Counted from the first letter of the stretch, positions 37,748-49,691 are shown. The stretch: 64,000 nucleotides of DNA from Ornithinimicrobium faecis (GCF_023923225.1 NZ_CP099489.1:930001-994000), one strand, 5' to 3'. Notes: generated by a model from the letters alone, not told the origin. A program made the numbers and translations.

Positions 37748-37927
37748 GCAGGTGCATGGATCGTTCACAGGTTCTCGCCAGAAGTCGGTGATGCAGAGCG
37801 CAGGTGCATGGATCCTTCACAGGTTCTCGCCAGAAGTCGGTGATGCAGAGCGCAGGTGCATGGATCGTTCACAGGTTCTCGCCCGAAGTCGTTGATGCGG
37901 AGCGCAGGTGCATGGATCCTTCACAGG
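37748..37927. repeat. 52-bp tandem repeat, about 3.4 units
   Basis: Units starting GCAGGTGCATGGATC begin at 37748, 37800, 37852 and 37904 (partial). They differ at few positions (G/C after GGATC; CCAGAAG/CCCGAAG). The array fills the gap between rpoC and the acetyltransferase gene and ends 29 bases before its GTG. No other feature is seen in this 319-base gap beyond the terminator. Confidence 0.9.
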
Positions 37928-37955
37928 GCGCACGAGCGTGACAGAGTGAACGCCC

Positions 37956-38564
37956 GTGAACGGTGCAGAGCGGTCCGAGGACGTCGACCGAGTCGTGTCG
38001 ATGCTGCGGAGCGCGCTGCCAGTGACCACCGGGCGGTGCGTGCTGCGCGAGGTGCGGGTGGGCGACGTCGAGGCCGTCCACGCCTATCGGGGGCTGCCAG
38101 AGGTCACCCGCTATCTGGGGCACCCGCCGTTGAGCCGTGAGCAGGTGGGCGAACTCGTTGCGGGATGGCGAAAAGACCGAGCGGCCGTGACGGTGGTGTG
38201 TGAGCAGGACGGCCAGGTGGTCGGCGACGTGCGAGTCTGGTGCCGTCCCAGCGCGGCGATGCGGCCGGCGACGACCAGGCACGTGGACGCCGGCCTCGGC
38301 TATGCCTTCCACCCGGCCGTGCACGGGCAGGGACTGGCGACCGAGAGCGCGGGAACCGTGCTCGAGCTTGTGCTCGGCCCCGGTGGCGTCCGGAGAGTGA
38401 CGGCGCGGGTCTTCGCGCCCGCGACCGCGTCGGCCAGGCTGCTCGCCCGACTGGGCTTCACCCAGGACGGGTGCGACCGCGCGGCAGTGCTCGCACCGGA
38501 CGGGTTGAGTTGGTGGGACGATCAGCTCTGGAGCCGGCTGGGTGCACCTGCGCGTATGCCGTAG
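37956..38564 (+). CDS. GNAT-family N-acetyltransferase
   Basis: A 202-residue protein with the RimJ/RimL-like GNAT layout: TTGRCVLREVRVGDVEAVHAYRG at the start, VVGDVRVWC, then the acetyl-CoA loop GYAFHPAVHGQGLATESAG (Q-G-x-A form) near residue 118, and ATASARLLARLGFTQDG. It probably acetylates an amino group, perhaps of a ribosomal protein or small molecule. GTG 37956 is the likely start; the frame lies directly after a tandem-repeat array that may carry its promoter. No partner gene is adjacent. Confidence 0.78.
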   Translation: MNGAERSEDVDRVVSMLRSALPVTTGRCVLREVRVGDVEAVHAYRGLPEVTRYLGHPPLSREQVGELVAGWRKDRAAVTVVCEQDGQVVGDVRVWCRPSAAMRPATTRHVDAGLGYAFHPAVHGQGLATESAGTVLELVLGPGGVRRVTARVFAPATASARLLARLGFTQDGCDRAAVLAPDGLSWWDDQLWSRLGAPARMP

Positions 38565-38606
38565 GTCACCGCTCGCAGAGGACCGCAGGTGAGAGCCCGG
38601 CGTGAT

Positions 38607-38635
38607 TTGGCGCATGCCACGGCCGCCGGTAGTCT
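38607..38635 (+). promoter_or_regulatory. Promoter of rpsL-rpsG-fusA-tuf
   Basis: TTGGCG and TAGTCT are 17 bases apart. The mRNA would have a ~250-base leader before rpsL; the leader shows no gene and only short inverted repeats such as GTCGTCGG...TCGACGAC near 38673. Long leaders upstream of rpsL are common. Confidence 0.65.
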
Positions 38636-38892
38636 TGAGGCTTGTGTGCGTAGGGTCTTCCCTGCGCGCGTGTCGTCGGGCTAGGTCTCGACGACCACCA
38701 CCTCTCGCCGGGCAGCTCTGCGCGGCCATCCATCCCCATCCATGATGGGTGGTGCCGTGGCCGTTTGGGGAAGTGCAGGGGGGAGCACCGTCGTGACACA
38801 CCCGGGTTCGGGGGTGGAGCGCCGGCCAGATCAAGGAGCGTGAACCGTCGTGCTGGCGGATCACGCAGACAACATCGACTGACGGAGAATCA

Positions 38893-39267
38893 GTGCCCAC
38901 TATTAACCAGCTCGTCCGCAAGGGACGCCAGGACAAGGTCAAGAAGAGTGACAGTCCTGCCCTGAAGGGCAACCCGCAGCGGCGCGGTGTCTGCACCCGC
39001 GTCTACACCACCACCCCGAAGAAGCCGAACTCTGCCCTGCGCAAGGTCGCTCGCGTGAAGCTGACCAGCGGCATCGAGGTCACGGCCTACATCCCGGGTG
39101 TCGGTCACAACCTGCAGGAGCACTCCATCGTGCTCGTGCGCGGTGGCCGTGTGAAGGACCTGCCGGGTGTCCGTTACAAGATCGTCCGCGGCTCCCTCGA
39201 CACCCAGGGTGTCAAGGGCCGCAACCAGTCCCGCTCCCGTTACGGGACGAAGAAGGAGAAGAAGTAA
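38893..39267 (+). CDS. rpsL: 30S ribosomal protein S12
   Basis: A 124-residue S12. [11 protein letters not shown] at the start, [19 protein letters not shown] and [20 protein letters not shown] hold the two lysines (43 and 88 by usual numbering) that are mutated in streptomycin resistance; both are wild type. GTG 38893 is preceded by GACGGAGAA. The stop overlaps the rpsG start (TAATG). It sits at the decoding centre. Confidence 0.97.
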   Translation: MPTINQLVRKGRQDKVKKSDSPALKGNPQRRGVCTRVYTTTPKKPNSALRKVARVKLTSGIEVTAYIPGVGHNLQEHSIVLVRGGRVKDLPGVRYKIVRGSLDTQGVKGRNQSRSRYGTKKEKK

Positions 39268-39737
39268 TGCCTCGTAAGGGCCCCGCTCCCAAGCGTCCGC
39301 TGATCTCCGACCCCGTCTACGGGTCCACCCTGGTCACCCAGCTCGTCAACAAGATCCTGGTCGACGGCAAGAAGTCCGTCGCCGAGACCATCGTCTATGG
39401 CGCGATGGAGGGCGTCCGCGCCAAGACCGGCACGGACCCCGTCGCCACGCTCAAGCGTGGTCTGGACAACATCCGCCCCGCGCTGGAGGTCAAGAGCCGC
39501 CGCGTTGGTGGCGCGACCTACCAGGTCCCGATCGAGGTCAAGCCGGGCCGTTCCACCACGCTGGCCCTGCGCTGGCTGGTCGGCTACTCCCGTCAGCGTC
39601 GTGAGAAGACGATGACCGAGCGCCTGATGAACGAGATCCTGGACGCCAGTAATGGTCTGGGCGCCGCGGTCAAGCGCCGCGAGGACACCCACAAGATGGC
39701 CGAGGCCAACAAGGCCTTCGCGCACTACCGCTGGTGA
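39267..39737 (+). CDS. rpsG: 30S ribosomal protein S7
   Basis: A 156-residue S7 of standard length: [56 protein letters not shown] and [14 protein letters not shown]. It nucleates assembly of the 16S rRNA head. ATG 39267 overlaps the rpsL stop. fusA starts 56 bases downstream. Confidence 0.97.
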   Translation: MPRKGPAPKRPLISDPVYGSTLVTQLVNKILVDGKKSVAETIVYGAMEGVRAKTGTDPVATLKRGLDNIRPALEVKSRRVGGATYQVPIEVKPGRSTTLALRWLVGYSRQRREKTMTERLMNEILDASNGLGAAVKRREDTHKMAEANKAFAHYRW

Positions 39738-39793
39738 CGCTGGTCCCCACCGGCAACCACCTGACATACGCAACGAGCTAGAGAAGAGAAACT

Positions 39794-41896
39794 GTGGCAA
39801 TCGACGTTCTGACGGACCTGAAGATGGTCCGCAACATCGGCATCATGGCCCACATCGATGCCGGCAAGACGACGACCACCGAGCGGATCCTGTTCTACTC
39901 CGGTGTCAAGCACAAGATGGGCGAGACCCACGACGGTGCGTCGACAACCGACTGGATGGAGCAGGAGAAGGAGCGGGGGATCACCATCACCTCCGCGGCC
40001 GTCACCAGCTTCTGGAAGGGCCACCAGATCAACCTGATCGACACGCCCGGCCACGTGGACTTCACCGTTGAGGTCGAGCGCAACCTGCGCGTCCTCGATG
40101 GTGCCGTTGCCGTGTTCGACGGCAAGGAAGGTGTCGAGCCGCAGTCCGAGACCGTGTGGCGTCAGGCCGACAACTACGGCGTCCCGCGCATGTGCTTCAT
40201 CAACAAGATGGACAAGATGGGCGCGGACTTCTACTTCTCGGTGAAGACCATCGTGGACCGGCTCGGTGCCACCCCGTTGGTCATGCAGCTGCCGATCGGT
40301 GCCGAGGCTGACTTCGTCGGCGTCGTCGACCTGGTGCGCATGAAGGCCCTGACCTGGCACGGCGAGACCGCGCTGGGCGAGGACTACGACGTGGAGGACA
40401 TCCCGGCCGACCTGCAGGCCAAGGCGGACGAATACCGCGCCCTGCTGGTCGAGCGGGTCGCCGAGTCCGATGACGAGCTGCTGGAGAAGTTCCTCGGTGG
40501 CGAGGAGCTGACCGAGGACGAGATCAAGGCCGGCGTGCGCAAGCTGACGCTGGCCAGCGAGGTCAACCCGGTCTTCTGTGGCACGGCCTTCAAGAACAAG
40601 GGCGTCCAGCCCCTGCTCGACGCGGTCGTCGACTACCTGCCCAGCCCGGTTGACCTGCCGCCGACCGAGGGCCACAAGCCCGGTGACGAGGAGACCGTGA
40701 TCTCACGGAAGCCGAGCACCGACGAGCCCTTCGCGGCGCTGGCCTTCAAGATCGCGACCCACCCGTTCTTCGGGACGCTGACCTACATCCGGGTCTACTC
40801 GGGTGAGATCGTCGCCGGACAGCCGGTCATGAACTCGACCAAGGGCAAGAAGGAGCGTCTGGGCAAGCTGTTCCAGATGCACGCCAACAAGGAAAACCCC
40901 GTCGATAAGGTTTCGGCAGGGCACATCTACGCAGTCATTGGCCTGAAGGACACCACCACTGGTGACACCCTGTGCGACATGAGTGAGCAGATCATCCTTG
41001 AGTCGATGACCTTCCCGGAGCCGGTCATCCACGTGGCCATCGAGCCCAAGACCAAGGGTGACCAGGAAAAGCTCGGCGTCGCGATCCAGAAGCTGGCCCA
41101 GGAGGACCCCACCTTCACCGTTCGCCTCGACGACGAAACCGGCCAGACCATCATCGGTGGCATGGGTGAGCTCCACCTCGACATCCTGGTCGACCGCATG
41201 AAGCGGGAGTTCAAGGTCGAGGCCAACGTCGGTGCGCCGCAGGTGGCCTACCGCGAGACGATCCGTCGCCCCGTGGTGAAGTACGACTACACCCACAAGA
41301 AGCAGACGGGTGGCTCGGGCCAGTTCGCCAAGGTGCAGATGACCTTCGAGCCGTTGGACACGTCCGAGGGCGAGCTGTACACCTTCGACAACTCCGTCAC
41401 CGGTGGGCGCATCCCGCGGGAGTACATCCCCAGCATCGACCAGGGCATCCAGGAGGCCATGCAGCTCGGCGTCCTGGCTGGCTACCCGCTCGTCGGGATC
41501 AAGGCCACCCTGCTCGACGGCGCCTATCACGACGTCGACTCCTCGGAGATGGCGTTCAAGATCGCCGGCTCCATGATCCTCAAGGAGGCCGTCCGCAAGG
41601 CGGACCCGGTCCTGCTTGAGCCCGTGATGGCCGTCGAGGTGCGCACCCCCGAGGACTACATGGGTGACGTGATCGGTGACTTGAACTCCCGCCGTGGCCA
41701 GATCCAGGCCATGGAGGACATCAGTGGTGCCAAGGTCGTCAAGGCCGTGGTTCCTCTGTCCGAGATGTTCGGGTACGTTGGTGACCTTCGGTCCAAGACC
41801 CAGGGTCGTGCCAACTACACGATGCAGTTCGACTCCTACGCCGAGGTTCCCCGGAACGTCGCGGAGGAGATCATTAAGAAAATCCGTGGTGAGTGA
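39794..41896 (+). CDS. fusA: Elongation factor G
   Basis: A 700-residue translocase GTPase. G1 is [19 protein letters not shown], followed by G2 (RGITITSAA), G3 [17 protein letters not shown]4 [10 protein letters not shown]; domain IV with [11 protein letters not shown] and domain V with [15 protein letters not shown] follow. GTG 39794 has AGAGAAGAGAAA upstream. It catalyses ribosomal translocation and, with RRF, recycling. tuf follows after 101 bases. Confidence 0.97.
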   Translation: MAIDVLTDLKMVRNIGIMAHIDAGKTTTTERILFYSGVKHKMGETHDGASTTDWMEQEKERGITITSAAVTSFWKGHQINLIDTPGHVDFTVEVERNLRVLDGAVAVFDGKEGVEPQSETVWRQADNYGVPRMCFINKMDKMGADFYFSVKTIVDRLGATPLVMQLPIGAEADFVGVVDLVRMKALTWHGETALGEDYDVEDIPADLQAKADEYRALLVERVAESDDELLEKFLGGEELTEDEIKAGVRKLTLASEVNPVFCGTAFKNKGVQPLLDAVVDYLPSPVDLPPTEGHKPGDEETVISRKPSTDEPFAALAFKIATHPFFGTLTYIRVYSGEIVAGQPVMNSTKGKKERLGKLFQMHANKENPVDKVSAGHIYAVIGLKDTTTGDTLCDMSEQIILESMTFPEPVIHVAIEPKTKGDQEKLGVAIQKLAQEDPTFTVRLDDETGQTIIGGMGELHLDILVDRMKREFKVEANVGAPQVAYRETIRRPVVKYDYTHKKQTGGSGQFAKVQMTFEPLDTSEGELYTFDNSVTGGRIPREYIPSIDQGIQEAMQLGVLAGYPLVGIKATLLDGAYHDVDSSEMAFKIAGSMILKEAVRKADPVLLEPVMAVEVRTPEDYMGDVIGDLNSRRGQIQAMEDISGAKVVKAVVPLSEMFGYVGDLRSKTQGRANYTMQFDSYAEVPRNVAEEIIKKIRGE

Positions 41897-41997
41897 GCAG
41901 TAGACTCCCCACCGGAGTTTCACCACAACTTGCAAGATGTCGCCACCATGACTAGAGACAGTGGCGATGACACAACACAGTCCTGAGGAGGACCCAA

Positions 41998-43194
<1,197 letters not shown>

Positions 43195-43276
43195 TCTCAC
43201 GCCGGGCGACCGGCAACAGCCGCTCAGCACGAGCTGACCTGCACGAGCAGAACAGCCTGAGCTGAACAGCACAAGG

Positions 43277-43310
43277 AAGGGCCCGCAACCTGTTGAGGTT
43301 GCGGGCCCTT
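43277..43310 (+). terminator. Terminator after tuf
   Basis: AAGGGCCCGCAACC and GGTTGCGGGCCCTT form a perfect 14-bp stem with a 6-base loop, followed by TCGCTATCTC. It is 82 bases past the stop. Confidence 0.92.
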
Positions 43311-43317
43311 TCGCTAT

Positions 43318-43421
43318 CTCTGGCACCGGTGCGGGATTGGCGCGGCAACAATGGGGTTCCGTCCAGCACGGACCGCTCTCTGGCGCTGGTGCGGGATCGG
43401 CGCGGCAACAATGGGGCTCCA
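43318..43421. repeat. 60-bp-period tandem repeat (two units) after tuf
   Basis: About 43 bases (TCTCTGGC... to ...CAACAATGGGG and TTCC/CTCC) are repeated at 43318 and 43378 with a 60-base period; the core GCGCGGCAACAATGGGG is identical. The 43422-43524 remainder contains a -10-like TAGGTT at 43468 and the ribosome site of the next gene. Confidence 0.85.
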
Positions 43422-43524
43422 GCACCGGACACGCAGCAACGATGACGGCACCGTGCGCGACACGCGGTAGGTTGCCGGAGGCGCTGTCCCCTGATCGGCG
43501 CCCGGACCGATCGAAGGAGAACCC

Positions 43525-44091
43525 GTGGCAGACCTTGACGCCTCGATGAGCGGCCAGTGGCACTTTGACCCCGAGCACACCCGGGTCGGCTTCTCGGCCA
43601 GGCACGCGATGATCACCACGGTGCGCGGCGCCTTCAATGACGTCAAGGGCGTCATCGACCTGAACGTGGACGACCTCAGCGCCTCGAGCGTCCGGGTGCA
43701 CCTGGGGGCGGGCAGCGTCGACACCCGCAACGACAAGCGCGACGCCCATCTGCGCAGCGCCGACTTCTTTGATGTCGACAACCACCCCGAGATCACCTTC
43801 GTCAGCAGCACGATCGACGAGGTCGAGGAGGGCAACTTCATGGTGGTGGGGGACCTGACGATCCGCGGCACGACCAAACAGGTGGCGATCCCCATCGAGC
43901 TGCTCGGCATCAACCGCGACCCGATGGGCAACCTGCGCGCAGGCTTCGAGGCCACCCGGCGGTTGAACCGCCGCGACTACGGCCTGGAGTGGAACATGCC
44001 CCTCGACGCGGGCGGGGTTCTGGTCTCCGAGAAGGTGACGCTGGAGTTTGAGATCTCCGCCATCAAGGTTGAGGGCGACGACCCCGCCTGA
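43525..44091 (+). CDS. YceI family protein
   Basis: A 188-residue YceI/lipocalin-like protein: [20 protein letters not shown] at the start, [20 protein letters not shown], and [20 protein letters not shown]. Family members bind polyisoprenoid or similar lipids in a beta-barrel. There is no signal peptide, so it should be cytosolic, as for many actinobacterial members. GTG 43525 has AAGGAGAA upstream. It stands alone between tuf and the S10 operon. Confidence 0.88.
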   Translation: MADLDASMSGQWHFDPEHTRVGFSARHAMITTVRGAFNDVKGVIDLNVDDLSASSVRVHLGAGSVDTRNDKRDAHLRSADFFDVDNHPEITFVSSTIDEVEEGNFMVVGDLTIRGTTKQVAIPIELLGINRDPMGNLRAGFEATRRLNRRDYGLEWNMPLDAGGVLVSEKVTLEFEISAIKVEGDDPA

Positions 44092-44122
44092 GTCACACCT
44101 CGGCCTACGTGCCTCGGTGGGG

Positions 44123-44210
44123 GACGGCGTGCATGACCGGGCGCGGATGACTGATGTGGCACGACGGCGTGCAGAACCGGGCACGGATGACCGTCGTGGC
44201 ACGACGCCGT
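44123..44210. repeat. 40-bp tandem repeat (about 2.2 units)
   Basis: GACGGCGTGCA begins at 44123 and 44163, and GACGCCGTT follows at 44203. Two full units differ at about seven positions. It lies just past the YceI stop. Confidence 0.8.
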
Positions 44211-44288
44211 TGGCTGGAGTCGCTGACTCGCGCGGGCGGTGCCACTAGCACGGCGGAGCCAGTGTGCAGCGGATCTCATCGCCTCGAT

Positions 44289-44321
44289 TTGGGCTGTGCC
44301 GCCGAGTCATGGCACTATAGA
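44289..44321 (+). promoter_or_regulatory. Candidate promoter of the S10 operon
   Basis: TTGGGC (44289) is followed by ACTATAGA; taking CACTAT (44313) gives an 18-base spacer, taking TATAGA (44316) gives 21. This would leave a ~250-base leader for rpsJ. The exact -10 is uncertain. Confidence 0.5.
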
Positions 44322-44455
44322 CAGGTTGCTTGACGCACGGCGCTGACCCACGTTGGTTCCGTCAGCCATCTAGCACGCTTGGAAGGCGCCCACTCGGGTG
44401 CTGGGGAGCGGGCATGGCAGCTCAAGCCCCGGCCAGATCGGGCTCCGAACACCAT

Positions 44456-44483
44456 CACCAGAAGCGTATTTGAGCTTCTGGTG
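44456..44483 (+). promoter_or_regulatory. Leader hairpin upstream of rpsJ
   Basis: CACCAGAAGC and GCTTCTGGTG form a perfect 10-bp stem around an 8-base A/T-rich loop, in the leader 93 bases before rpsJ. Ribosomal-protein autoregulation of S10 operons often uses leader hairpins; which protein would bind is unknown. The rest of the 44211-44575 gap shows no gene. Confidence 0.5.
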
Positions 44484-44575
44484 CCCGGCAAGAGGGCGAC
44501 ACGCCCGACCGCGGGGGTCGGAGACCACCTGGACGGCCAATGCCAGTAGTACGACGAGAGAGAGTCAGACAAGCG

Positions 44576-44884
44576 ATGGCGGGACAAAAGATCCGCATCC
44601 GGCTGAAGTCCTATGACCACGAGGTCATCGACAGCTCGGCGCGCAAGATTGTCGACACGGTCACCCGTGCCGGCGCGACCGTGGTGGGCCCTGTGCCGCT
44701 GCCGACGGAGAAGAACGTGTTCTGCGTCATCCGGTCGCCCCACAAGTACAAGGACAGCCGCGAGCACTTCGAGATGCGCACGCACAAGCGTCTGATCGAC
44801 ATCGTCGACCCGACGCCCAAGGCGGTTGACTCGCTGATGCGTCTCGACCTGCCGGCAGATGTCAACATCGAGATCAAGCTGTAA
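44576..44884 (+). CDS. rpsJ: 30S ribosomal protein S10
   Basis: A 102-residue S10 of standard length, [20 protein letters not shown] to ADVNIEIKL. It is part of the 30S head and also the NusE antitermination factor. It opens the S10 operon: rpsJ, rplC, rplD, rplW, rplB, rpsS, rplV, rpsC, rplP, rpmC, rpsQ. AGAGAGAG lies before the ATG. Confidence 0.97.
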   Translation: MAGQKIRIRLKSYDHEVIDSSARKIVDTVTRAGATVVGPVPLPTEKNVFCVIRSPHKYKDSREHFEMRTHKRLIDIVDPTPKAVDSLMRLDLPADVNIEIKL

Positions 44885-44895
44885 GGGCACCACCT

Positions 44896-45552
44896 ATGAC
44901 TGCTACTACCGAACGCGCCGTCAAGGGCGTCCTCGGCGAGAAGCTCGGCATGACCCAGGTTTGGGATGCCGACAACCGCCTGGTGCCCGTGACCGTCATC
45001 AAGGCCGGCCCCTGCGTCGTGACGCAGGTCCGCAACGCCGAGACCGACGGCTACAACGCGATCCAGATCGCCTTTGGCGCCATTGACCCCCGCAAGGTCA
45101 ACCAGCCCACCAAGGGTCACTTCGAGAAGGCCGGGGTCACCCCCCGCCGCTACGTTGCCGAGCTGCGCACCAGCGATGCCGCTGACTACGAGATCGGCCA
45201 GGAGTTCTCGGCCGACACCTTCGAGGGCGGCCAGAGCGTCGACATCACCGGGAAGACCAAGGGCAAGGGCTTCGCTGGCGTCATGAAGCGCCACGGCTTC
45301 CACGGTGTCAGCGCTTCGCACGGTGCACACCGCAACCACCGCAAGCCGGGCTCCATCGGCGGCGCTTCGACCCCCGGGCGTGTCTTCCGGGGTCAGAAGA
45401 TGGCCGGCCGCATGGGTGGCGAGCGCCAGACCACTCAGAACCTCACCATCCACGCCGTGGATGCGGACAAGGGCCTGCTGCTGATCAAGGGCGCCGTTCC
45501 CGGCCCGCGCGGCAGCGTTGTCCTCGTCCGCACGGCAGCCAAGGGGGCGTGA
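44896..45552 (+). CDS. rplC: 50S ribosomal protein L3
   Basis: A 218-residue L3. It has [12 protein letters not shown] near the start, the loop that approaches the peptidyl-transferase centre ([20 protein letters not shown]), and [20 protein letters not shown]. It lies 11 bases after rpsJ and 4 before rplD. Confidence 0.96.
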   Translation: MTATTERAVKGVLGEKLGMTQVWDADNRLVPVTVIKAGPCVVTQVRNAETDGYNAIQIAFGAIDPRKVNQPTKGHFEKAGVTPRRYVAELRTSDAADYEIGQEFSADTFEGGQSVDITGKTKGKGFAGVMKRHGFHGVSASHGAHRNHRKPGSIGGASTPGRVFRGQKMAGRMGGERQTTQNLTIHAVDADKGLLLIKGAVPGPRGSVVLVRTAAKGA

Positions 45553-45556
45553 CGCG

Positions 45557-46537
45557 ATGACGACCATCACCATCACCAAGCCGACCGGTGGCGACGCCGG
45601 CACGGTTGAGCTGCCCGCCGAGATCTTCGACGTGCAGACCAACGTGCCGCTGATCCACCAGGTCGTCGTGGCCCAGCAGGCCGCGGCCCGCCAGGGCACG
45701 CACGCCACCAAGACCCGCGCCGACGTGCGCGGTGGTGGCCGCAAGCCCTACCGCCAGAAGGGCACCGGCCGCGCCCGCCAGGGCTCGATCCGTGCGCCGC
45801 AGTTCACCGGCGGTGGCATCGTCCACGGCCCGCAGCCGCGCGACTACAGCCAGCGGACCCCCAAGAAGATGAAGGCCGCCGCTCTGCGCGGTGCCCTGTC
45901 TGACCGGGCCCGTCACGGCCGCATCCACTGCCTGAGCGCCCTGGTGGAGGGTCAGACCCCGTCCACCAAGACCGCGTTCGCGGCACTGAGTGGCCTCACC
46001 GAGCGTCCGAACCTGCTGGTCGTCATTGACCGCGCGGACGAGGTCGGTCTGAAGAGCCTGCGCAACCTCGCGGACGTGCACGTGCTCTTCGTCGACCAGC
46101 TCAACACCTATGACGTGCTGTGCGCCGACGATGTGGTCTTCACCCAGGCGGCACTCACCTCGTTCATCGAGGGCCGCAAGGTCGAGGCCGCACCGGCCGA
46201 GACCGCAGTGGCACCTGCTGCCGAGGTTGAGGTTGCTGAGGCTCCGGCCCCGGCGGCGACCGAGGCTGCGACGCTGACCGACGGTGGCTTCGGCCCCGAG
46301 TCGGCGCCGGCCACCGAGGACGGCGCGGCCCCCGCAGGGTTCACCGTCAAGGGCAACAAGGACTCGATGAAGTTCCACGTCGAGGGCTCCCGCTGGTATG
46401 ACCAGACGGTTGCCGAGGTGTGGTTCAGCACCGCCGAGGCCGCGACGGCCGCTGGTTTCGAGCCAGCTGGTGGAGCTGCTGCGCAGTCCGCTGACACGGG
46501 CGCCGAGATCGGCACCGATGAGGAGGGCACCAAGTGA
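45557..46537 (+). CDS. rplD: 50S ribosomal protein L4 with an added C-terminal domain
   Basis: A 326-residue L4, about 110 longer than normal. The L4 core (residues 1-~205) contains the exit-tunnel loop region [20 protein letters not shown] and [17 protein letters not shown]. An Ala/Glu/Pro linker leads to an 80-residue tail (46280-46519) with [20 protein letters not shown] and [20 protein letters not shown]. Almost the same tail is on L17 (rplQ). Its fold looks like the small GNxxSxxYHxxGCxxY-type domain but without the cysteines. The stop overlaps rplW (GTGA). Confidence 0.95.
   Translation: MTTITITKPTGGDAGTVELPAEIFDVQTNVPLIHQVVVAQQAAARQGTHATKTRADVRGGGRKPYRQKGTGRARQGSIRAPQFTGGGIVHGPQPRDYSQRTPKKMKAAALRGALSDRARHGRIHCLSALVEGQTPSTKTAFAALSGLTERPNLLVVIDRADEVGLKSLRNLADVHVLFVDQLNTYDVLCADDVVFTQAALTSFIEGRKVEAAPAETAVAPAAEVEVAEAPAPAATEAATLTDGGFGPESAPATEDGAAPAGFTVKGNKDSMKFHVEGSRWYDQTVAEVWFSTAEAATAAGFEPAGGAAAQSADTGAEIGTDEEGTK
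46280..46519 (+). other. C-terminal domain shared by L4 and L17 (copy in L4)
   Basis: 80 codons starting [10 protein letters not shown] and ending GAEIGTD. By eye 67 of 80 residues equal those in L17 (61858-62097). Core features: VKGNKDSMK(F/Y)[30 protein letters not shown]. Confidence 0.85.
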
Positions 46538-46839
46538 GCACCGCACTCGAGGCCAACAAGGACCCGCGCGAGATCCTGATCTCCCCGGTTGTCTCTGAGA
46601 AGGCCTACACGCTGCTGGACCAGGGCAAGTACACCTTCGTGGTGGACCCCCGGGCCAACAAGTCCGAGATCAAGCGCGCTGTCGAGTCCGTCTTCGGCGT
46701 CAAGGTCGAGTCGGTCCACACCCTGAACCGCGTCGGCAAGACCCGCCGCACCCGGTTCGGCACCGGCAAGCGCAAGGACACCAAGCGGGCGATCGTCACG
46801 CTTCGCGAAGGCACCATCGACATCTTCGGCACGCTCTGA
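46534..46839 (+). CDS. rplW: 50S ribosomal protein L23
   Basis: A 101-residue L23: [40 protein letters not shown] and [12 protein letters not shown]. It lies at the tunnel exit where trigger factor and SRP dock. GTG 46534 overlaps the rplD stop. Confidence 0.96.
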   Translation: MSTALEANKDPREILISPVVSEKAYTLLDQGKYTFVVDPRANKSEIKRAVESVFGVKVESVHTLNRVGKTRRTRFGTGKRKDTKRAIVTLREGTIDIFGTL

Positions 46840-46879
46840 GCCGGGTAGTCGAGACGAGAACCGAGGACTTTAAGTAATC

Positions 46880-47716
46880 ATGGCTATTCGTAAGCACAAG
46901 CCGACAACGCCGGGCCGTCGTGGCTCCAGCGTGTCCGACTTCGTCGAGGTGACGCGCTCCACGCCGGAGAAGTCGCTGGTCCGTCCGCTGACCAAGTCCG
47001 GTGGACGCAACAACTCCGGGCGCATCACCACCCGTCACATCGGTGGTGGCCACAAGCGTGCCTACCGCGTGATCGACTTCCGTCGTCACGACAAGGACGG
47101 CATCCCGGCCAAGGTCGCTCACATCGAGTACGACCCCAACCGCACCGCGCGCATCGCGCTGCTGCACTACGCGGACGGCGAGAAGCGCTACATCATTGCG
47201 CCGAACCGCCTCCGTCAGGGCGACGCGATCGAGCAGGGCCCCTCGGCTGACATCAAGCCGGGCAACAACCTGCCGCTGCGCAACATCCCGGTCGGTACGG
47301 TCATCCACGCCATCGAGCTCAAGCCCGGTGGCGGTGCGAAGATCGCCCGTTCCGCCGGGACCCGCGTTCAGCTCGTCGCCAAGGAGGGTGCCTACGCCCA
47401 GCTGCGTATGCCCTCCGGTGAGATCCGCAACGTGGACGCTCGCTGCCGCGCCAGCATCGGCGAGGTCGGCAATGCCGAGCAGAGCAACATCAACTGGGGC
47501 AAGGCCGGCCGCATGCGGTGGAAGGGCAAGCGCCCGACCGTCCGTGGTGTCGTGATGAACCCCGTCGACCACCCGCACGGTGGTGGTGAGGGCAAGACCT
47601 CCGGTGGCCGTCACCCGGTCAGCCCGTGGGGTCAGCCTGAGGGCCGCACCCGTCGTCCGAACAAGCCCAGCGACAAGCTCATCGTTCGTCGCCGCCGCAC
47701 CGGCAAGAAGCGCTGA
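46880..47716 (+). CDS. rplB: 50S ribosomal protein L2
   Basis: A 278-residue L2. The conserved C-terminal motif [17 protein letters not shown] with the His needed near the peptidyl-transferase centre is intact, as is [20 protein letters not shown] near the N-terminus. It starts 41 bases after rplW, with GAGGACTTTAAG upstream. Confidence 0.97.
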   Translation: MAIRKHKPTTPGRRGSSVSDFVEVTRSTPEKSLVRPLTKSGGRNNSGRITTRHIGGGHKRAYRVIDFRRHDKDGIPAKVAHIEYDPNRTARIALLHYADGEKRYIIAPNRLRQGDAIEQGPSADIKPGNNLPLRNIPVGTVIHAIELKPGGGAKIARSAGTRVQLVAKEGAYAQLRMPSGEIRNVDARCRASIGEVGNAEQSNINWGKAGRMRWKGKRPTVRGVVMNPVDHPHGGGEGKTSGGRHPVSPWGQPEGRTRRPNKPSDKLIVRRRRTGKKR

Positions 47717-47735
47717 GTAGGGAGCAAGCGAACAC

Positions 47736-48017
47736 ATGCCTCGTAGTCTGAAAAAGGGTCCCTTCGTTGACGACCACCTCGTCAAGAAGGTTGATGCCCA
47801 AAACGAAGCCGGCACCAAGAGCGTCATCAAGACCTGGTCCCGGCGGTCCATGATCACCCCCGACATGCTCGGCCACACGCTGGCAGTGCACGACGGCCGC
47901 AAGCACATCCCGGTCTTCGTGACCGAGTCGATGGTTGGCCACAAGCTCGGTGAGTTCGCTCCGACCCGCACGTTCAAGGGTCACGAGAAGGACGACCGGA
48001 AGGGGCGGCGTCGATGA
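47736..48017 (+). CDS. rpsS: 30S ribosomal protein S19
   Basis: A 93-residue S19: [40 protein letters not shown] and [19 protein letters not shown]. It binds the 16S head with S13. Its stop overlaps the rplV start (ATGA). Confidence 0.97.
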   Translation: MPRSLKKGPFVDDHLVKKVDAQNEAGTKSVIKTWSRRSMITPDMLGHTLAVHDGRKHIPVFVTESMVGHKLGEFAPTRTFKGHEKDDRKGRRR

Positions 48018-48418
48018 GCACTCAGGGGAACACCAACACCATTGAGGAAGCCACCATGGAAGCCAGGGCCCAGGCGCGGTTCGTCCGTGTCACCCCGCAG
48101 AAGGCTCGCCGTGTCGTGGACATGATCCGCGGCAAGTCGGCCGACCAGGCGATCGCGATCCTGCGCTTCGCCCCGCAGGGCGCCAGCGAGCCGGTGCTGA
48201 AGGTGCTGAACAGCGCCATCGCCAACGCACGCTACGCCGCCGAGCAGACCGCGCAGCCGTTCGACGAGCGCACGCTCGTCGTCACCGCGGCCTTCGTTGA
48301 CGAGGGCCCGACCATGAAGCGGTTCCGCCCGCGTGCCCAGGGCCGCGCCAGCCGCATCCTCAAGCGCACCAGCCACATCACCGTGCTGGTGGGCGAGAAG
48401 CAGGGAGGTGCCCGCTAA
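48014..48418 (+). CDS. rplV: 50S ribosomal protein L22
   Basis: A 134-residue L22 lining the exit tunnel: [20 protein letters not shown] and [23 protein letters not shown] 48014 overlaps rpsS, but a second in-frame ATG at 48056 ([10 protein letters not shown]) has a better ribosome site (GAGGAAG) and matches many L22 starts, so the true N-terminus may be 14 residues shorter. The stop overlaps rpsC (TAATG). Confidence 0.94.
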   Translation: MSTQGNTNTIEEATMEARAQARFVRVTPQKARRVVDMIRGKSADQAIAILRFAPQGASEPVLKVLNSAIANARYAAEQTAQPFDERTLVVTAAFVDEGPTMKRFRPRAQGRASRILKRTSHITVLVGEKQGGAR

Positions 48419-49272
48419 TGGGGCAGAAGATCAACCCAAACGGCTATCGCCTGGGGATCACGACCGATCACCGCAGCCGCTGGTTCGCAGACTCGACCAA
48501 GCCGGGTCAGCGCTACCGCGACTACGTCAAGGAGGATGTGGCGATCCGCAACCTCATGTCGACCGGCATGGACCGGGCCGGCATCAGCAAGGTTGAGATC
48601 GAGCGCACCCGTGACCGGGTCCGCGTTGACATCCACACCGCACGCCCGGGCATCGTCATCGGTCGCCGTGGCGCCGAGGCCGACCGCATCCGCGGCGAGC
48701 TCGAGAAGCTCACCGGCAAGCAGGTCCAGCTGAACATCCTCGAGGTGAAGAACCCCGAGACCGACGCTCAGCTCGTCGCCCAGGGCATTGCCGAGCAGCT
48801 CGCTGCCCGCGTGACCTTCCGGCGTGCGATGCGCAAGGGCATGCAGACCGCTCTGCGCGCCGGTGCCAAGGGCATCCGGATCCAGTGCTCCGGTCGTCTC
48901 GGCGGCGCTGAGATGTCCCGCTCGGAGTTCTACCGCGAGGGTCGCGTCCCGCTGCACACGCTGCGCGCCAACATCGACTACGGCTTCTACGAGGCCCGCA
49001 CGACGTTCGGTCGCATCGGTGTCAAGGTGTGGATCTACAAGGGCGACATGACCGCCAAGGAGCTCGCTCGCGAGCAGGCGGCCGCACCGTCCCGTCCGGG
49101 TCGTCCGCGTCGGGACGACCGCCCGGGCCGTGGCCCGCGCCGCGGTGACCGTCGCGACGGTGGCCAGGGCGCAACTGAGGCTCCGGCCGCAGAGGCTCCG
49201 GCAGCTGAGGCTCCCGCCGCAGAGGCTCCGGCCACGCAGGCCCCGGCTAGTTCAGAGGGAGAGCAGTCCTGA
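48418..49272 (+). CDS. rpsC: 30S ribosomal protein S3
   Basis: A 284-residue S3. The KH domain ([20 protein letters not shown]) and the C-terminal domain ([20 protein letters not shown]) are standard. The last ~65 residues are a low-complexity tail: an Arg/Gly/Pro stretch followed by repeats of AAEAP, encoded by 15-bp repeats. ATG 48418 overlaps rplV and the stop overlaps rplP. Confidence 0.96.
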   Translation: MGQKINPNGYRLGITTDHRSRWFADSTKPGQRYRDYVKEDVAIRNLMSTGMDRAGISKVEIERTRDRVRVDIHTARPGIVIGRRGAEADRIRGELEKLTGKQVQLNILEVKNPETDAQLVAQGIAEQLAARVTFRRAMRKGMQTALRAGAKGIRIQCSGRLGGAEMSRSEFYREGRVPLHTLRANIDYGFYEARTTFGRIGVKVWIYKGDMTAKELAREQAAAPSRPGRPRRDDRPGRGPRRGDRRDGGQGATEAPAAEAPAAEAPAAEAPATQAPASSEGEQS

Positions 49273-49691
49273 TGTTGATTCCACGTCGAGTCAAGCACCG
49301 CAAGCAGCACCACCCCGGTCGCAGTGGTAAGTCCAAGGGTGGCAACGCAATCGTCTTTGGTGACTACGGCATCCAGGCCCTCGAGCCGGCCTACGTCACC
49401 AACCGTCAGATCGAGTCCGCTCGTATCGCGATGACGCGCTTCATCAAGCGTGGCGGAAAGGTCTGGATCAACATCTATCCGGACCGTCCGCTGACCAAGA
49501 AGCCGGCTGAGACCCGCATGGGTTCCGGCAAGGGCTCGCCCGAGTGGTGGGTCGCCAACGTCAAGCCGGGCCGGATCATGTTCGAGCTCTCCGGTGTGTC
49601 CGAAGAGGTCGCTCGTGAGGCCATGCGCCTGGCAATGCACAAACTGCCGATGAAGTGCCGCTTCGTCGCGCGTGAGGGTGGTGACATCTGA
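49272..49691 (+). CDS. rplP: 50S ribosomal protein L16
   Basis: A 139-residue L16: [40 protein letters not shown] and [20 protein letters not shown]. It helps place A-site tRNA. Overlaps both neighbours by 1 base (TGATG). Confidence 0.97.
   Translation: MLIPRRVKHRKQHHPGRSGKSKGGNAIVFGDYGIQALEPAYVTNRQIESARIAMTRFIKRGGKVWINIYPDRPLTKKPAETRMGSGKGSPEWWVANVKPGRIMFELSGVSEEVAREAMRLAMHKLPMKCRFVAREGGDI

Noticed and set aside
43195..43276. Third copy of the ~100-bp element after tuf
   Set aside because: Only GCTGACCTGC matches; the inverted ends with ACAGG are absent.
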